A DNA stretch of 37,146 bases from positions 1 through 37,146 of the forward strand of contig VSND01000046.1 in the NCBI GenBank assembly GCA_009774145.1. Reading direction: 5' to 3'. The stretch comes from Lachnospiraceae bacterium (GTDB lineage: Bacteria > Bacillota > Clostridia > Lachnospirales > Lachnospiraceae). Position numbers and translations under genes: made by a program. Under the pieces are notes generated by a model, which worked only from the letters and a program-made list of their open reading frames with translations, made no database searches and was not told where the DNA came from. Below are positions 23,795 to 32,020 of the stretch, one piece after another (positions within the stretch are counted from its first letter, which is position 1; each line of letters begins with the position of its first letter).

Positions 23795-25213
23795 TTATCG
23801 GGGAACGGATTCCTTCACTCGCAGAATCCGCCTGACCGATTCATCAATCCGCTCCCCGGTCAGTTCCCCCGTTTCCAGTGCAGCAAGCACCCCTTCACAG
23901 GCGCTGTGAAAATCCACCGGCATCAGAATCAGATCCACGCCCGCCTGAAGCGCAAGGACCGCCGCTTCTGCCGAATCATACTGCTGGCTGATGGCGCCCA
24001 TATTCATGGCATCCGTTACCACGATGCCATCGTAGCCCATTCTGCTGCGCAGCACTTCCGAGATCATATAAGAAGACAGGGTACACGGCGTCTCGTCCCC
24101 GGTGACGGAAGGCACTGCGATATGCGCTGCCATAATAAAATGGATTCCCTCCTGTATTCCTCTCTGGAAAGGAACCAGCTCTGCTTCTGTCAGCTCCTCC
24201 AGACTCTTATCTGTATATGCATAGCCCTGATGGCTGTCTCCCAGTGTCGCTCCATGCCCCGGATAATGCTTCAGAACGGCCCATACGCCATAATCTTCCA
24301 GTCCTCTCACCTCTGCCATGGCAAAGTCTGCCACCAGTTCCGGGTCCGTGCCAAAAGAACGTCTTCCGATCACCTGGTTTTCCGGATTCGTCACCACATC
24401 CGCCACAGGCGCAAAGTCCAGTGTAAAGCCCAGATCTGACAGACAGGCACCAATCACCTGTCCAACCCGCTTTGCTTCCTGTATTTCTCCGCGGTCTCCG
24501 ATGGAACGCATATCTTCGATCTGCTCCATTCCAAAAGCAGGCTGCCTGCCGATCCGCGCCACCTGTCCGCCCTCTTCATCCACACCGAAAAACGGAACCG
24601 GATATCCTGCTTCCTCATAATACTGCCTTGTATTTTGGAGCATGGTACGCACCTGTTCCGGTTCCTTCAGGTTTTTGGTAAAATAAACGATACCTCCCAC
24701 CGGATACTGTGCAATCGCTTCTCTCGTACGGTCTCCCGCCGCCGTCACCGTCTCGCCGCCGGTCAGGGCCTCCGGCGTGATCATAAAAAGCTGAAGCACC
24801 TTTTCTTCGATGGTCATGTCATTCATCACTTCCTGAATCCGTTCTTCCAGAAGCTCCTCTTCTGTCTTCTCCGGTTCTTCCGGCTGCTGAACTGCTGTCT
24901 CTTCCTCATCTGCGTCTGTCTGCCGTGTATCTTCGGAACCTGTTTTTTCCGGTTCTTCCTGTTCCGGAGTATCCAGTCCGTCCGGTTCTGCTGCTTCCGG
25001 CTGTACCCCTTCTGCAGGTTTCTGCCCGGCCGATGCTTCCAGCAGTTCTTCTTCCCGGTCTTCTGCAGGCATCTTCTGCTCCTTTAGCAGCCACACGCCG
25101 ACTCCTCCGACAACCGCGCACATCAGTATTCCCAGAAAGGCTCCGAAAAGCACATATCCGATCCTGTTTTTTCTGCGCCGCATTTTCTCTGTCCGCTTCT
25201 TTTTTCCGTTCAA
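23795..25213 (-). CDS. nagZ: Membrane-anchored glycoside hydrolase family 3, beta-N-acetylhexosaminidase type
   Basis: A cell-surface enzyme of 472 aa likely to release N-acetylglucosamine from peptidoglycan or glycan fragments. Basic residues 1-17, a membrane helix at ~18-43, and a Glu/Pro/Thr-rich linker (~45-125) lead to the GH3 barrel (~126-470). NagZ-type signatures are VDEEGGQVARI at 211, KHYPGHG at 315-321, the acid/base His328 in GDSHQ and the nucleophile Asp401 in VVTDAMNMG. The start is doubtful: TTG 25213 is in frame with GGGAG 11 nt upstream, ATG 25183 has no clear site, and ATG 25220, well spaced from GGGAG, is out of frame. It follows the zinc-ribbon protein gene by 85 nt. Confidence 0.9.
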   Translation of the reverse strand: MNGKKKRTEKMRRRKNRIGYVLFGAFLGILMCAVVGGVGVWLLKEQKMPAEDREEELLEASAGQKPAEGVQPEAAEPDGLDTPEQEEPEKTGSEDTRQTDADEEETAVQQPEEPEKTEEELLEERIQEVMNDMTIEEKVLQLFMITPEALTGGETVTAAGDRTREAIAQYPVGGIVYFTKNLKEPEQVRTMLQNTRQYYEEAGYPVPFFGVDEEGGQVARIGRQPAFGMEQIEDMRSIGDRGEIQEAKRVGQVIGACLSDLGFTLDFAPVADVVTNPENQVIGRRSFGTDPELVADFAMAEVRGLEDYGVWAVLKHYPGHGATLGDSHQGYAYTDKSLEELTEAELVPFQRGIQEGIHFIMAAHIAVPSVTGDETPCTLSSYMISEVLRSRMGYDGIVVTDAMNMGAISQQYDSAEAAVLALQAGVDLILMPVDFHSACEGVLAALETGELTGERIDESVRRILRVKESVPR

Positions 25214-25298
25214 TTTTCATATACTCCCTGTTTTCTGTTTATGAACAGGATGACCGGTATCCTGCATAATATACGCGCAATCCTGCAGCCCGGCTCCC

Positions 25299-26000
25299 TC
25301 AGATATGCATTCTCCTTCGAACTTCCTCTCTCAGTCTGGCGCGCCGTATGATCGTAATCAGCGCGGCATCGATGATGACACAGCAGGTCAGTACGATGGC
25401 GGACCAGGTAATTCCCGGAGGCGCCTGTCGGAAAAGATCGATCAAAAGCTCCGCCGCTATGGTAAATACCGCAATCTCCCCCAGCACAAATGCCGCACAG
25501 GAAAGAATCGAAGCATGAATCTGCCGGACGCACACGACAAACAGCAGAACCAGTCCGGTAGCAAGCACGGTCAGCGGAAATGCCAGACCCAGGTACCATC
25601 CGTTCCCCGGATGCAGCCATGCGATGATTCCAAAATACATGCTGATGCCCGCACCGTCCAGAAAAAGGCTCAGGTAAGGACTCAGCTTCTGAAAAAAGAC
25701 CGGCAGGAAAAAAATCCACAGAATCGCACAGCCTCCGATCACATACAGGGACCAGGATGTCCTCTGAAAGACCAGAAGATTCAGAAGCCCGCAGACTCCC
25801 GCTGTTACAGCCAGTATGATGCTGATCAGGATCATCGCATCTGTCTGCTGCACCGGTGATGCATCTCCCTTCCGGACCGGAAAAGGCGCCAAAGCCGTCC
25901 GGTCCACTGCCTGCCTGGGATTATGGACTTCCGTATTACATAAAGGACATACAGAGCAGCCGGCATGAAGCTCCACTCCGCAGTTCACACAATAGGACAT
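25299..26000 (-). CDS. Zinc-ribbon multi-pass membrane protein (DUF6320-like)
   Basis: Function unknown, 233 aa. The N-terminus is a zinc ribbon: CVNCGVEL at residue 4 and CPLCNTEV at residue 18 give two CxxC pairs. A linker is followed by about six hydrophobic helices from residue ~55 to ~215 and an Arg-rich C-terminus. GGGGTGAG lies before ATG 26000, only six nt after the acyltransferase stop, so the two are cotranscribed and probably act together at the membrane. The similarity to DUF6320 is from memory of family style and should be checked. Confidence 0.8.
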   Translation of the reverse strand: MSYCVNCGVELHAGCSVCPLCNTEVHNPRQAVDRTALAPFPVRKGDASPVQQTDAMILISIILAVTAGVCGLLNLLVFQRTSWSLYVIGGCAILWIFFLPVFFQKLSPYLSLFLDGAGISMYFGIIAWLHPGNGWYLGLAFPLTVLATGLVLLFVVCVRQIHASILSCAAFVLGEIAVFTIAAELLIDLFRQAPPGITWSAIVLTCCVIIDAALITIIRRARLREEVRRRMHI

Positions 26001-26006
26001 TTTCTC

Positions 26007-27299
26007 TCACCCCGTCTTTCGATTACTCTCGATCTTTACATGAATTCCGTCTTTCACCAGCTTCCGGAAAAACAGCCGTTCCACGTCTGCTTCTACAATA
26101 CTGCTGGCAAAACTGATGCTCAGGCTGTCCCCATAGCTTGCAACCGCACAGTTTGTCCGGGCTGAAAAGGGCTGTCCCATCAAAACGTCAAACCGTTCGA
26201 TATACGCCTTCATCTCCTTTGGCGTCTCTATGATTCCCAGATTTGTAAGGCCTGCGCTGGACTGCCTGTCCTGCACCCGTTTATAAAACTGCCGCACGAC
26301 AAAATCCTTGAAAAACAGCGGCACGACCCGTATAAACGGATTCCTGGTCACTGCCGCATTGGTCGTAATGTCTGCGTTCAGAAATTTGTTATTGATATAA
26401 TACCGCATAAAATGGTGTACCTGTACGATAATATCCTCAAAGGTATAATCTCCCATGCGCGGATCAATGGAAGGGTATACCATGGTAATAAAATTCCGAA
26501 GCGTTTTCGACGGAAAAAACCTCCGCAGATTCACCGGCATGGCAATGGATACCGGAAGTTCCCGAAATACACGGTCCGCCTTCTGCTTTTCCAGAAGGGC
26601 ATAGAGCAGCACCGCATTCAGATATTCCGTTACAGATACCTGATATTTTCCTGACACTGCCCGCACCTGAGAGACCTGCAGTACCCCGTTGATAATATTC
26701 AGTGTATAAAAAGGTTCTTTTGTTCCCCGGATCCGGTAGGTCTTATCCCTGCTTCTGGGCGGACGCACCCGGGAGCTGGCATACCGGATGTAAGCGTCCT
26801 CCAGTTCCTCCGGATCCGGTTTTTCGTCAAGCGCAAGGACGCCATGTCCATCCGGTATCTCATACCCTTTCAGCCGCAGATAGACTGCAGTCATCGTCCG
26901 CAGCAGGTACAGCGCCCCGCCTCCATCCGACAGAGAATGAAAGACCTCCAGCGCGATCCGGCATTCATAATAATAGATTCTTATCAGGTACCGGTTACTG
27001 TTCTGGAAAAACATCGGCATACAAGGGTTTACAATATCCGGCTCCACAAACGGTCCCGGGCGGTCATTCGGTTCCAGATAGCGCCAGAACAGGCCCTTTC
27101 GCATCGCCACCTTGAACGTGGGAAAACGCGGCAGCGTCAGATCCACTGCCTTCTGCAAAAGATCCGGCTCCACTTTTTCCTTCAGGATCACTGAGAGCCG
27201 ATATACAGAAGAAAAATTCCGCCGCTGCAGCGTCGGATACACAATCGCCGACAGATCCAGACGGTACCATGGGGTTTTATGATTCAATCGTTTGCTCAT
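26007..27299 (-). CDS. Condensation-fold / alcohol acetyltransferase-like acyltransferase
   Basis: A 430-aa predicted cytoplasmic acyltransferase of the chloramphenicol-acetyltransferase/condensation superfamily. The catalytic motif HxxxDG is present as FHSLSDGGG (His121, Asp125). A later DFG-like structural region is less clear. The N-terminal TPWYRLDLSAIVYP and SVYRLSVILKEKVEPDLLQKA resemble papA/alcohol-acetyltransferase-like proteins that acylate lipids or alcohols. The acceptor is unknown. There is no Shine-Dalgarno, and a TATAAT lies seven nt before the ATG, so the mRNA may be leaderless. Divergent from an alpha/beta hydrolase and followed by a zinc-ribbon membrane protein, it suggests a small ester-making and ester-cleaving locus. 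Confidence 0.82.
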   Translation of the reverse strand: MSKRLNHKTPWYRLDLSAIVYPTLQRRNFSSVYRLSVILKEKVEPDLLQKAVDLTLPRFPTFKVAMRKGLFWRYLEPNDRPGPFVEPDIVNPCMPMFFQNSNRYLIRIYYYECRIALEVFHSLSDGGGALYLLRTMTAVYLRLKGYEIPDGHGVLALDEKPDPEELEDAYIRYASSRVRPPRSRDKTYRIRGTKEPFYTLNIINGVLQVSQVRAVSGKYQVSVTEYLNAVLLYALLEKQKADRVFRELPVSIAMPVNLRRFFPSKTLRNFITMVYPSIDPRMGDYTFEDIIVQVHHFMRYYINNKFLNADITTNAAVTRNPFIRVVPLFFKDFVVRQFYKRVQDRQSSAGLTNLGIIETPKEMKAYIERFDVLMGQPFSARTNCAVASYGDSLSISFASSIVEADVERLFFRKLVKDGIHVKIESNRKTG

Positions 27300-27306
27300 G
27301 TGTATA

Positions 27307-27312
27307 ATTATA
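27307..27312 (-). promoter_or_regulatory. -10 box giving a leaderless acyltransferase mRNA
   Basis: A perfect TATAAT on the minus strand ends seven nt before ATG 27299, so initiation at normal spacing falls on or next to the A of the ATG. The -35 region (TAGGAA at about 18 bp) is poor. Confidence 0.5.
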
Positions 27313-27323
27313 GCATTATTTTC

Positions 27324-27352
27324 TTGGGTTTCCTATAAAAATATGCTAAAAT
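27324..27352 (+). promoter_or_regulatory. Promoter of the alpha/beta hydrolase gene
   Basis: TTGGGT (27324-27329) and TAAAAT (27347-27352) are 17 bp apart. A transcript from about 27359 would include the palindromic element in its 5' leader. Confidence 0.55.
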
Positions 27353-27382
27353 TTATAAAGGAATATACATCATGCCCTGAAC

Positions 27383-27521
27383 GCCTGCCATGGGCATATA
27401 TTCCTTCCAGCTCCCGCTTGCGCTTAGTGAAGGGCAGCAGCGGTCCTAAGGCGCGAAAAGACCGCGCCTTAGGACCGGCACCCTTCCATGGGGCTTTCAG
27501 GAACATATGCCCATAACAGGC
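27383..27521. mobile_element. 139-bp MITE-like palindromic element with target duplication
   Basis: The ends are 23-bp inverted repeats (GCCTG...TTCCT against AGGAA...CAGGC) matching at 20 of 23 positions. Inside is a near-continuous palindrome with CGGTCCTAAGGCGCG facing its perfect complement across a seven-nt AAAAGAC centre. The element is flanked on both sides, with no gap, by the same TGAAC (27378-27382 and 27522-27526), a five-bp target-site duplication. It encodes nothing plausible. It lies between the hydrolase promoter and its start codon. Confidence 0.8.
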
Positions 27522-27584
27522 TGAACGACGGCACATCTGAACAGGAACCATCATATCGAAAAACAGAAAGGAATGGATCATTTT

Positions 27585-28481
27585 ATGATAGAGAAACAGC
27601 GCCACAATCAGAATCTGCTGAAAGCAATCCGGCGGATGCACACCCTGGTGGAGAATGAAGATATCGAAAAGCAGCGCGCCTCCAAAGATAACCTCGGGAA
27701 TCTGCTGGTGAAAAGCGCGGAGATGAATTATGAAGATCTGGAAGTGGATGGAATTTCCGCGGAATGGGTCAGCGTCAAGCGAAAGCATATGAAAAAATAT
27801 GTCCTGCTCTACTGCCATGGCGGCGGATATAATACCGGAAGCCTGAAATACGCCAGAAGCATCACCAACAAGCTGGCAGCTTCCACCTCCATGGACGTCC
27901 TGAGCTTCGATTACCGGCTGGCCCCGGAAAATCCCTATCCGGCAGCGCTTCATGATGCTGTAAAGATGTGGGATTATCTGATGTACCAGGGATACGGTGC
28001 AAGAGATGTAATCCTTGCCGGCGACTCTGCAGGCGGAAACCTTGCCCTTGCCCTGACCCTGACCTTAAAAGAGCAGAAACGCATCCTTCCCAGAGGGCTT
28101 GTCCTCTTCTCTCCCTGGACCGACCTGACCAGAAGCGGTGCGTCCCACCGAAGCAAACAGGAAGTTGACCCCATTCTGACGGAGAAATATCTGACGCAGG
28201 CAATTGAAGATTATGTAGGAGAACGGGATCTGCAGGACCCCTTTATCTCACCGCTGTATGGAGACTTTCATGATTTTCCGCCCACACTGATCCAGGCAGG
28301 GTCCAATGAAATCCTCCTGTCGGATTCTCAGGACCTTCACAAACAGATGATCCGCCATCAGGTGGGAGCCCGGATCGCCGTCTATCAGGGCATGTGGCAT
28401 GTCTTCCAGATGTCCCCGTTTAAGACCGCATACGAAGCCATGGACCAGGCAGCGGAATTTATCTTTGATATCTGCCGGTAA
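27585..28481 (+). CDS. Alpha/beta hydrolase, hormone-sensitive-lipase-like esterase
   Basis: A cytoplasmic esterase/deacetylase of 298 aa. The oxyanion motif HGGGY and nucleophile elbow GDSAGGN are diagnostic of the HSL/bacterial esterase IV group. DYRLAPENPYPAAL lies between them, and the catalytic His is in GMWHVF near the C-terminus. The acid is less clear: the segment reads SNEILLSDS, so either the Asp here or a neighbour must serve. ATG 27585 lies 12 nt after AGAAAGGA; ATG 27573 directly abuts it and is less likely. It is divergent from the acyltransferase gene, and the leader contains a MITE-like palindrome. It may cleave esters made by that enzyme; this is an inference from position. 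Confidence 0.9.
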   Translation: MIEKQRHNQNLLKAIRRMHTLVENEDIEKQRASKDNLGNLLVKSAEMNYEDLEVDGISAEWVSVKRKHMKKYVLLYCHGGGYNTGSLKYARSITNKLAASTSMDVLSFDYRLAPENPYPAALHDAVKMWDYLMYQGYGARDVILAGDSAGGNLALALTLTLKEQKRILPRGLVLFSPWTDLTRSGASHRSKQEVDPILTEKYLTQAIEDYVGERDLQDPFISPLYGDFHDFPPTLIQAGSNEILLSDSQDLHKQMIRHQVGARIAVYQGMWHVFQMSPFKTAYEAMDQAAEFIFDICR

Positions 28482-28527
28482 GCATATGGCTGTTTTTCAT
28501 GAATATTTACGATATGTGCGCATTTTC

Positions 28528-28556
28528 TTGACATTTTTCGTCATATGTATTACTCT
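28528..28556 (+). promoter_or_regulatory. Possible promoter of the lysine-riboswitch transcript
   Basis: TTGACA (28528-28533) is perfect. At 17 bp lies TACTCT (28551-28556), a weak -10. TATAAC at 28556-28561 is better but 22 bp away. A start near 28563 would be about 27 nt before the riboswitch P1 stem. Confidence 0.5.
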
Positions 28557-28588
28557 ATAACCATCTGTACAACATTTACATAAGAAAA

Positions 28589-28752
28589 AGATAGAGGCGC
28601 GGCTAATACCATCAGGTTCCTTTGCCACGGGACAGGCATCCCGAAGATTCCGAAGAGATTATCCGCCGAAGCAGTGTTCCCTGCCTGAAGAGACATTGCT
28701 GGGGTGCAGCAGAATATGCTGTACACTGTCACAGGTATGTGGAGCGCTATCG
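28589..28752 (+). ncRNA. Lysine riboswitch (L box)
   Basis: Conserved lysine-aptamer landmarks occur in order: GATAGAGGCGCGG at the 5' side, CCGCCGAAGC in the centre (28669 on), and TATGTGGAGCGCTATC at the 3' side, with P1 closed by GATAG (28590-28594) and CTATC (28747-28751). The loop arms between them also fold. L-box aptamers bind lysine and, in Firmicutes, typically terminate transcription. A terminator hairpin follows at once. The gene downstream is an NhaC-family transporter. Confidence 0.93.
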
Positions 28753-28774
28753 TTTGTGAAAGGGATTACTGCGG

Positions 28775-28810
28775 TCATGGACGTTACACGTGCCATGGCT
28801 TTTTCTTTTG
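28775..28810 (+). terminator. Riboswitch-controlled terminator
   Basis: CATGG-A-CGT pairs with ACG-TG-CCATG around TAC, followed by GCTTTTTCTTTT. It lies between the lysine aptamer and the transporter ATG, the expected expression platform: lysine binding would favour termination. Confidence 0.75.
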
Positions 28811-28848
28811 TCTGTTTGCAGAAATCCAATTACAGGTGGGAAAATGTT

Positions 28849-30351
28849 ATGTATGCAACTTTCTGGTCCCTGGTACCGCCTCTGGTAGCGATCATCCTTG
28901 CGCTGATCACCAAAGAAGTCTACAGTTCCCTGTTCATCGGAATCGTGACGGCGGCACTCTTTATCACCAATTTCAACGTCGTATCCGCATATACGACCAT
29001 GTTCAGCGACGGATTCATCGCTTCTCTGTCCGACAGCGGGCATGTGGGGATCCTGATCTTCCTGGTCATTCTGGGAACCATCGTCGTCCTCATGAACAAA
29101 GCCGGCGGCTCCGCTGCCTACGGAAAATGGGCACAGAAAAAGATCAGAACCCGCAGGGGAACCCTTCTGGCGACCTTCGCACTGGGTGCGCTGATCTTTG
29201 TGGATGATTATTTTAACTGTCTGACCGTCGGAAGCGTTATGCGTCCGGTTACAGACAAGCACAATGTGTCCCGCGCAAAGCTTGCCTATCTCATCGACGC
29301 CACAGCTGCTCCGGTCTGTATGATCGCTCCGATCTCCTCCTGGGCTGCTGCTGTAGCAGGCGTAGTGGAAGGGACCGACGGGCTGACCCTGTTCATCAGC
29401 GCGATCCCCTATAATCTGTATTCTCTGCTCACCATCGCCGCCATTATCCTCATCTCCTGCTTCGACATCGATTTCGGACTGATGAAAAAACATGAGGACA
29501 ACGCCAGAAAAGGCGACCTTTTTACATCCGGTGAAACAGTTGCTTCTGACAATGCCTTTGATGCGGTGTCAGACAAAGGCAAAGTCATCGATCTGGCATT
29601 CCCGGTCATCGTCCTGATCGCCTGCTGTATCGTCGGCATGATCTATACCGGCGGCTTCTTTGACGGGGAAAACTTTGTGAATTCTTTCGCAAACTGTGAC
29701 GCGCCCACCGGCCTTTCCATGGGTTCTGCGGCAGCGCTTCTGATCACGGTCATCTTTTATATGGTCCGGAAAGTGCTCACTTTCAAGAACTGTATGGAAG
29801 CATTTCCCGAAGGCTTCAAAGCCATGATCAGCCCGATTCTGATCCTGACCTTTGCATGGACCCTGTCCGGGCTGACCGGCAATCTGGGAGCGGCAGAATA
29901 TGTCAGCAGCATCTTTGAAGGAAGCGCAGCAGGGCTGACCGGCATGCTTCCTGCCATTGTATTCCTCGTGGCGATCTTCCTGGCGTTCTCCACCGGTACT
30001 TCCTGGGGAACCTTCGGAATCCTGCTTCCCATTGTTGTCGGCATCAGCCTCCCCGGCAATCTGCTGATCATCACCATCGCAGCATGTCTGGCAGGTGCAG
30101 TGTGCGGAGACCACTGCTCTCCCATCTCGGATACAACGATCATGGCATCTGCCGGAGCTCAGTGCGACCACATCAACCATGTATCCACCCAGCTGCCCTA
30201 CGCCCTTCTGGTAGCGGCTGTCTCCTTTGTGGGATACTGTATTGCCGGATTTATCCAGAATGCATGGATCATCCTGCTGATTTCACTGATCCTGCTCTGT
30301 GTGGTTCTCTTTGCCGTCAAAAAATTCCTGGTAATTCCAGAGGAAGCATAA
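28849..30351 (+). CDS. Lysine-riboswitch-controlled NhaC family transporter, probable lysine importer
   Basis: A 500-aa polytopic membrane protein of the Na+/H+ antiporter NhaC superfamily, with about eleven helices. Typical stretches are NKAGGSAAYGKWAQKKIRTR, the charged FVDDYFNCLTVGSVMRPVTD, STGTSWGTFGILLPI and GDHCSPISDTTIMASAGA. The lysine riboswitch in its leader argues for lysine uptake, as proposed for LysW-type NhaC proteins, rather than proton exchange. The correct start is ATG 28849 with AGGTGGG nine nt upstream. The frame stays open back to 28696, but that part lies inside the riboswitch and terminator. A strong terminator follows the stop. Confidence 0.92.
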   Translation: MYATFWSLVPPLVAIILALITKEVYSSLFIGIVTAALFITNFNVVSAYTTMFSDGFIASLSDSGHVGILIFLVILGTIVVLMNKAGGSAAYGKWAQKKIRTRRGTLLATFALGALIFVDDYFNCLTVGSVMRPVTDKHNVSRAKLAYLIDATAAPVCMIAPISSWAAAVAGVVEGTDGLTLFISAIPYNLYSLLTIAAIILISCFDIDFGLMKKHEDNARKGDLFTSGETVASDNAFDAVSDKGKVIDLAFPVIVLIACCIVGMIYTGGFFDGENFVNSFANCDAPTGLSMGSAAALLITVIFYMVRKVLTFKNCMEAFPEGFKAMISPILILTFAWTLSGLTGNLGAAEYVSSIFEGSAAGLTGMLPAIVFLVAIFLAFSTGTSWGTFGILLPIVVGISLPGNLLIITIAACLAGAVCGDHCSPISDTTIMASAGAQCDHINHVSTQLPYALLVAAVSFVGYCIAGFIQNAWIILLISLILLCVVLFAVKKFLVIPEEA

Positions 30352-30400
30352 CCGGGTTTCACAACCGCAGGCGGAAAGAAAAGCCCGCAAAAATTCAAAA

Positions 30401-30447
30401 AGCCGCTGCACCTGCAGGTAATACTGACAGGTGCGGCGGCTCTTTTT
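30401..30447. terminator. Bidirectional terminator between the NhaC and ROK genes
   Basis: AGCCGC-T-GCACCTG (30401-30414) pairs with CAGGTGC-G-GCGGCT (30428-30441). TCTTTTT follows on the plus strand and AAAAA precedes it, so it can end both converging transcripts. Confidence 0.85.
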
Positions 30448-30448
30448 A

Positions 30449-31363
30449 TCATTTCTTCCATCTGGTAAACTGATAATAGGCTCCGATCATGTTGGCGTCA
30501 TTCAGGAATCTGCATGCCACAACCGGCGGCTGATACAGCGGATACGGGAAATCCGAGTACAGCTCTGTGAACTGTTCATTGATCTTCCGGATCAGCAGCG
30601 GCTGTGCCGAGATGCCGCCTCCGATGGCGATCTTCTCCACATCAACCATACAGTTGATATTAAAAAGCTGTACTCCGATCAACCGTGAAAATTCATCCAG
30701 CGCTTTCTGGACTGTCTCATCTCCGGCTTCAGCCATGGCAAAGATCTCCTCTCCGGAAAACTCTTCTTCCGTCTCCTTATGCTTCTGCACCAGTGACAGG
30801 AGTCCTTTTCGGCCGTTCACCTGCGCCCACCATGCATCCTGATTGTAGGGCTGATGACAGTCTGTATGGATAAAACTGGCTTCCCCTGCGGAGAAATGTT
30901 TGCCCATATATACTTCCCCATTCAGGATCAGACATCCTCCGATCCCGGTTCCCAGAATGACTGCCAGCGCGGTATCCGCACCTTTCAGGGCGCCGTATCC
31001 GACCTCCGCAACGGCTGCACATTTTGCATCGTTTCCGATCCATACAGAAGTCCCGTACCTCTTTTCCACTTCCTTCACAAAATGGCACTGATCCAGACAG
31101 GTAAGCGCGCCTCCGCTGATGGCATATCCGCTGGCAGAATCAATGACCCCCGGCATACTGATCGCAAGACCATCCACGCCGTTTCCGATCTTCTCCCAGA
31201 CGCCGTCCAGTACATCCAGAAATGCAGCTCTCCCCTCCTCCGGCGGTGCGTCCCTGTCCGCCTCCGGTGTGCGGACCTTCCCCCGCTCCGTGATGGCAAG
31301 CTCCTCATCCATCTGTCCGTATTTGATAAAACTTCCTCCGATATCCAGTACCGCTGTCTTCAT
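30449..31363 (-). CDS. ROK family sugar kinase or regulator-like protein
   Basis: A cytoplasmic 304-aa ROK-superfamily protein, probably a sugar or glycoside kinase. The phosphate-binding N-terminus TAVLDIGGSFIKYG, the second motif GNDAKCAAVAEVGYGALKGA and ALAVILGTGIGGCLI are visible. The classical zinc motif CxCGxxGC is absent; the corresponding stretch reads AGEASFIHTDCHQPYNQ. Zinc-free ROK proteins include beta-glucoside kinases of Gram-positive bacteria. ATG 31363 has AAGGAGG six nt upstream and is preferred over a frame extension to 31399. It is the last gene after nrdG. No functional link to nucleotide reduction is evident. Confidence 0.9.
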   Translation of the reverse strand: MKTAVLDIGGSFIKYGQMDEELAITERGKVRTPEADRDAPPEEGRAAFLDVLDGVWEKIGNGVDGLAISMPGVIDSASGYAISGGALTCLDQCHFVKEVEKRYGTSVWIGNDAKCAAVAEVGYGALKGADTALAVILGTGIGGCLILNGEVYMGKHFSAGEASFIHTDCHQPYNQDAWWAQVNGRKGLLSLVQKHKETEEEFSGEEIFAMAEAGDETVQKALDEFSRLIGVQLFNINCMVDVEKIAIGGGISAQPLLIRKINEQFTELYSDFPYPLYQPPVVACRFLNDANMIGAYYQFTRWKK

Positions 31364-31480
31364 CTTTTCCTCCTTCTGCCTTATGTTCCCCGCCTTCACC
31401 TGAAAAGCGACGGGGCAGAACCGATTCAGAGAAACGGTTCTCTTTCTTCCGGCTGCTTCTTCCCCGTCCGTTTCCGCCTG

Positions 31481-32020
31481 TCAAAAAGACAGAGCGTCAT
31501 ACCCGCTCCGGTACAGTACCATTTCCCCCTGCTCCCGGGTCTTCAAAAGGTCTATGACCCTCTGGTTGCTGCTTCCCCGATAGGGCAGGGTAAGATCCCG
31601 TTTTTCCATCACAAAGGGGCCGTCCACCAGAAGATCCGCCAGTTCCAGAAGACGCCGCACCCCCGGTTCGCCGGAGTCCGCAAGCTGCTCATACAGATAC
31701 CCGGTGTAGATCATCAGATGCTTTCCAAGCTTCTTCACTTCTTCTGCTACCAGAACCAGCGCCTCCGCCTGCCAGAACGGCTCTCCGCCGGAGAAAGTGA
31801 CGCCGGACGCCAGCGGATTTGCAGCAATCTGCGACAGGATCCTGTGCACATCCGCTTCCCTCCCGCCCTTCGGATCGTGGGTCTGAGGATTATGGCATCC
31901 CGGACAGTGATGCGGGCATCCCTGTGTAAAGATCACATAACGGATCCCCGGCCCGTCCACGATGGAGTCCTGCTGGATTCCCGCGATCCGAAGCGGCTCA
32001 GGACAGGCTGTGTTTGACAC
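31481..32020 (-). CDS. nrdG: Anaerobic ribonucleotide reductase activating protein
   Basis: A radical-SAM activase that installs the glycyl radical on class III ribonucleotide reductase under anaerobic conditions. The [4Fe-4S]/SAM motif CxxxCxxC is present as GCPHHCPGCHNPQTHD, followed by GVTFSGGEPFWQAEAL. The start is best placed at GTG 32020, with GGAGG nine nt upstream, giving 179 aa. ATG 32047 adds an Arg-rich MRNGRRRRT lead with no ribosome-binding site. The gene overlaps the small glycyl-radical-domain gene by 23 nt, tying activase and substrate polypeptide together. Confidence 0.95.
   Translation of the reverse strand: MSNTACPEPLRIAGIQQDSIVDGPGIRYVIFTQGCPHHCPGCHNPQTHDPKGGREADVHRILSQIAANPLASGVTFSGGEPFWQAEALVLVAEEVKKLGKHLMIYTGYLYEQLADSGEPGVRRLLELADLLVDGPFVMEKRDLTLPYRGSSNQRVIDLLKTREQGEMVLYRSGYDALSF

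Noticed and set aside
27333..27953. Minus-strand 206-codon frame across the MITE and hydrolase start
   Set aside because: It reads through the palindromic element and the antisense of the hydrolase; no family resemblance.
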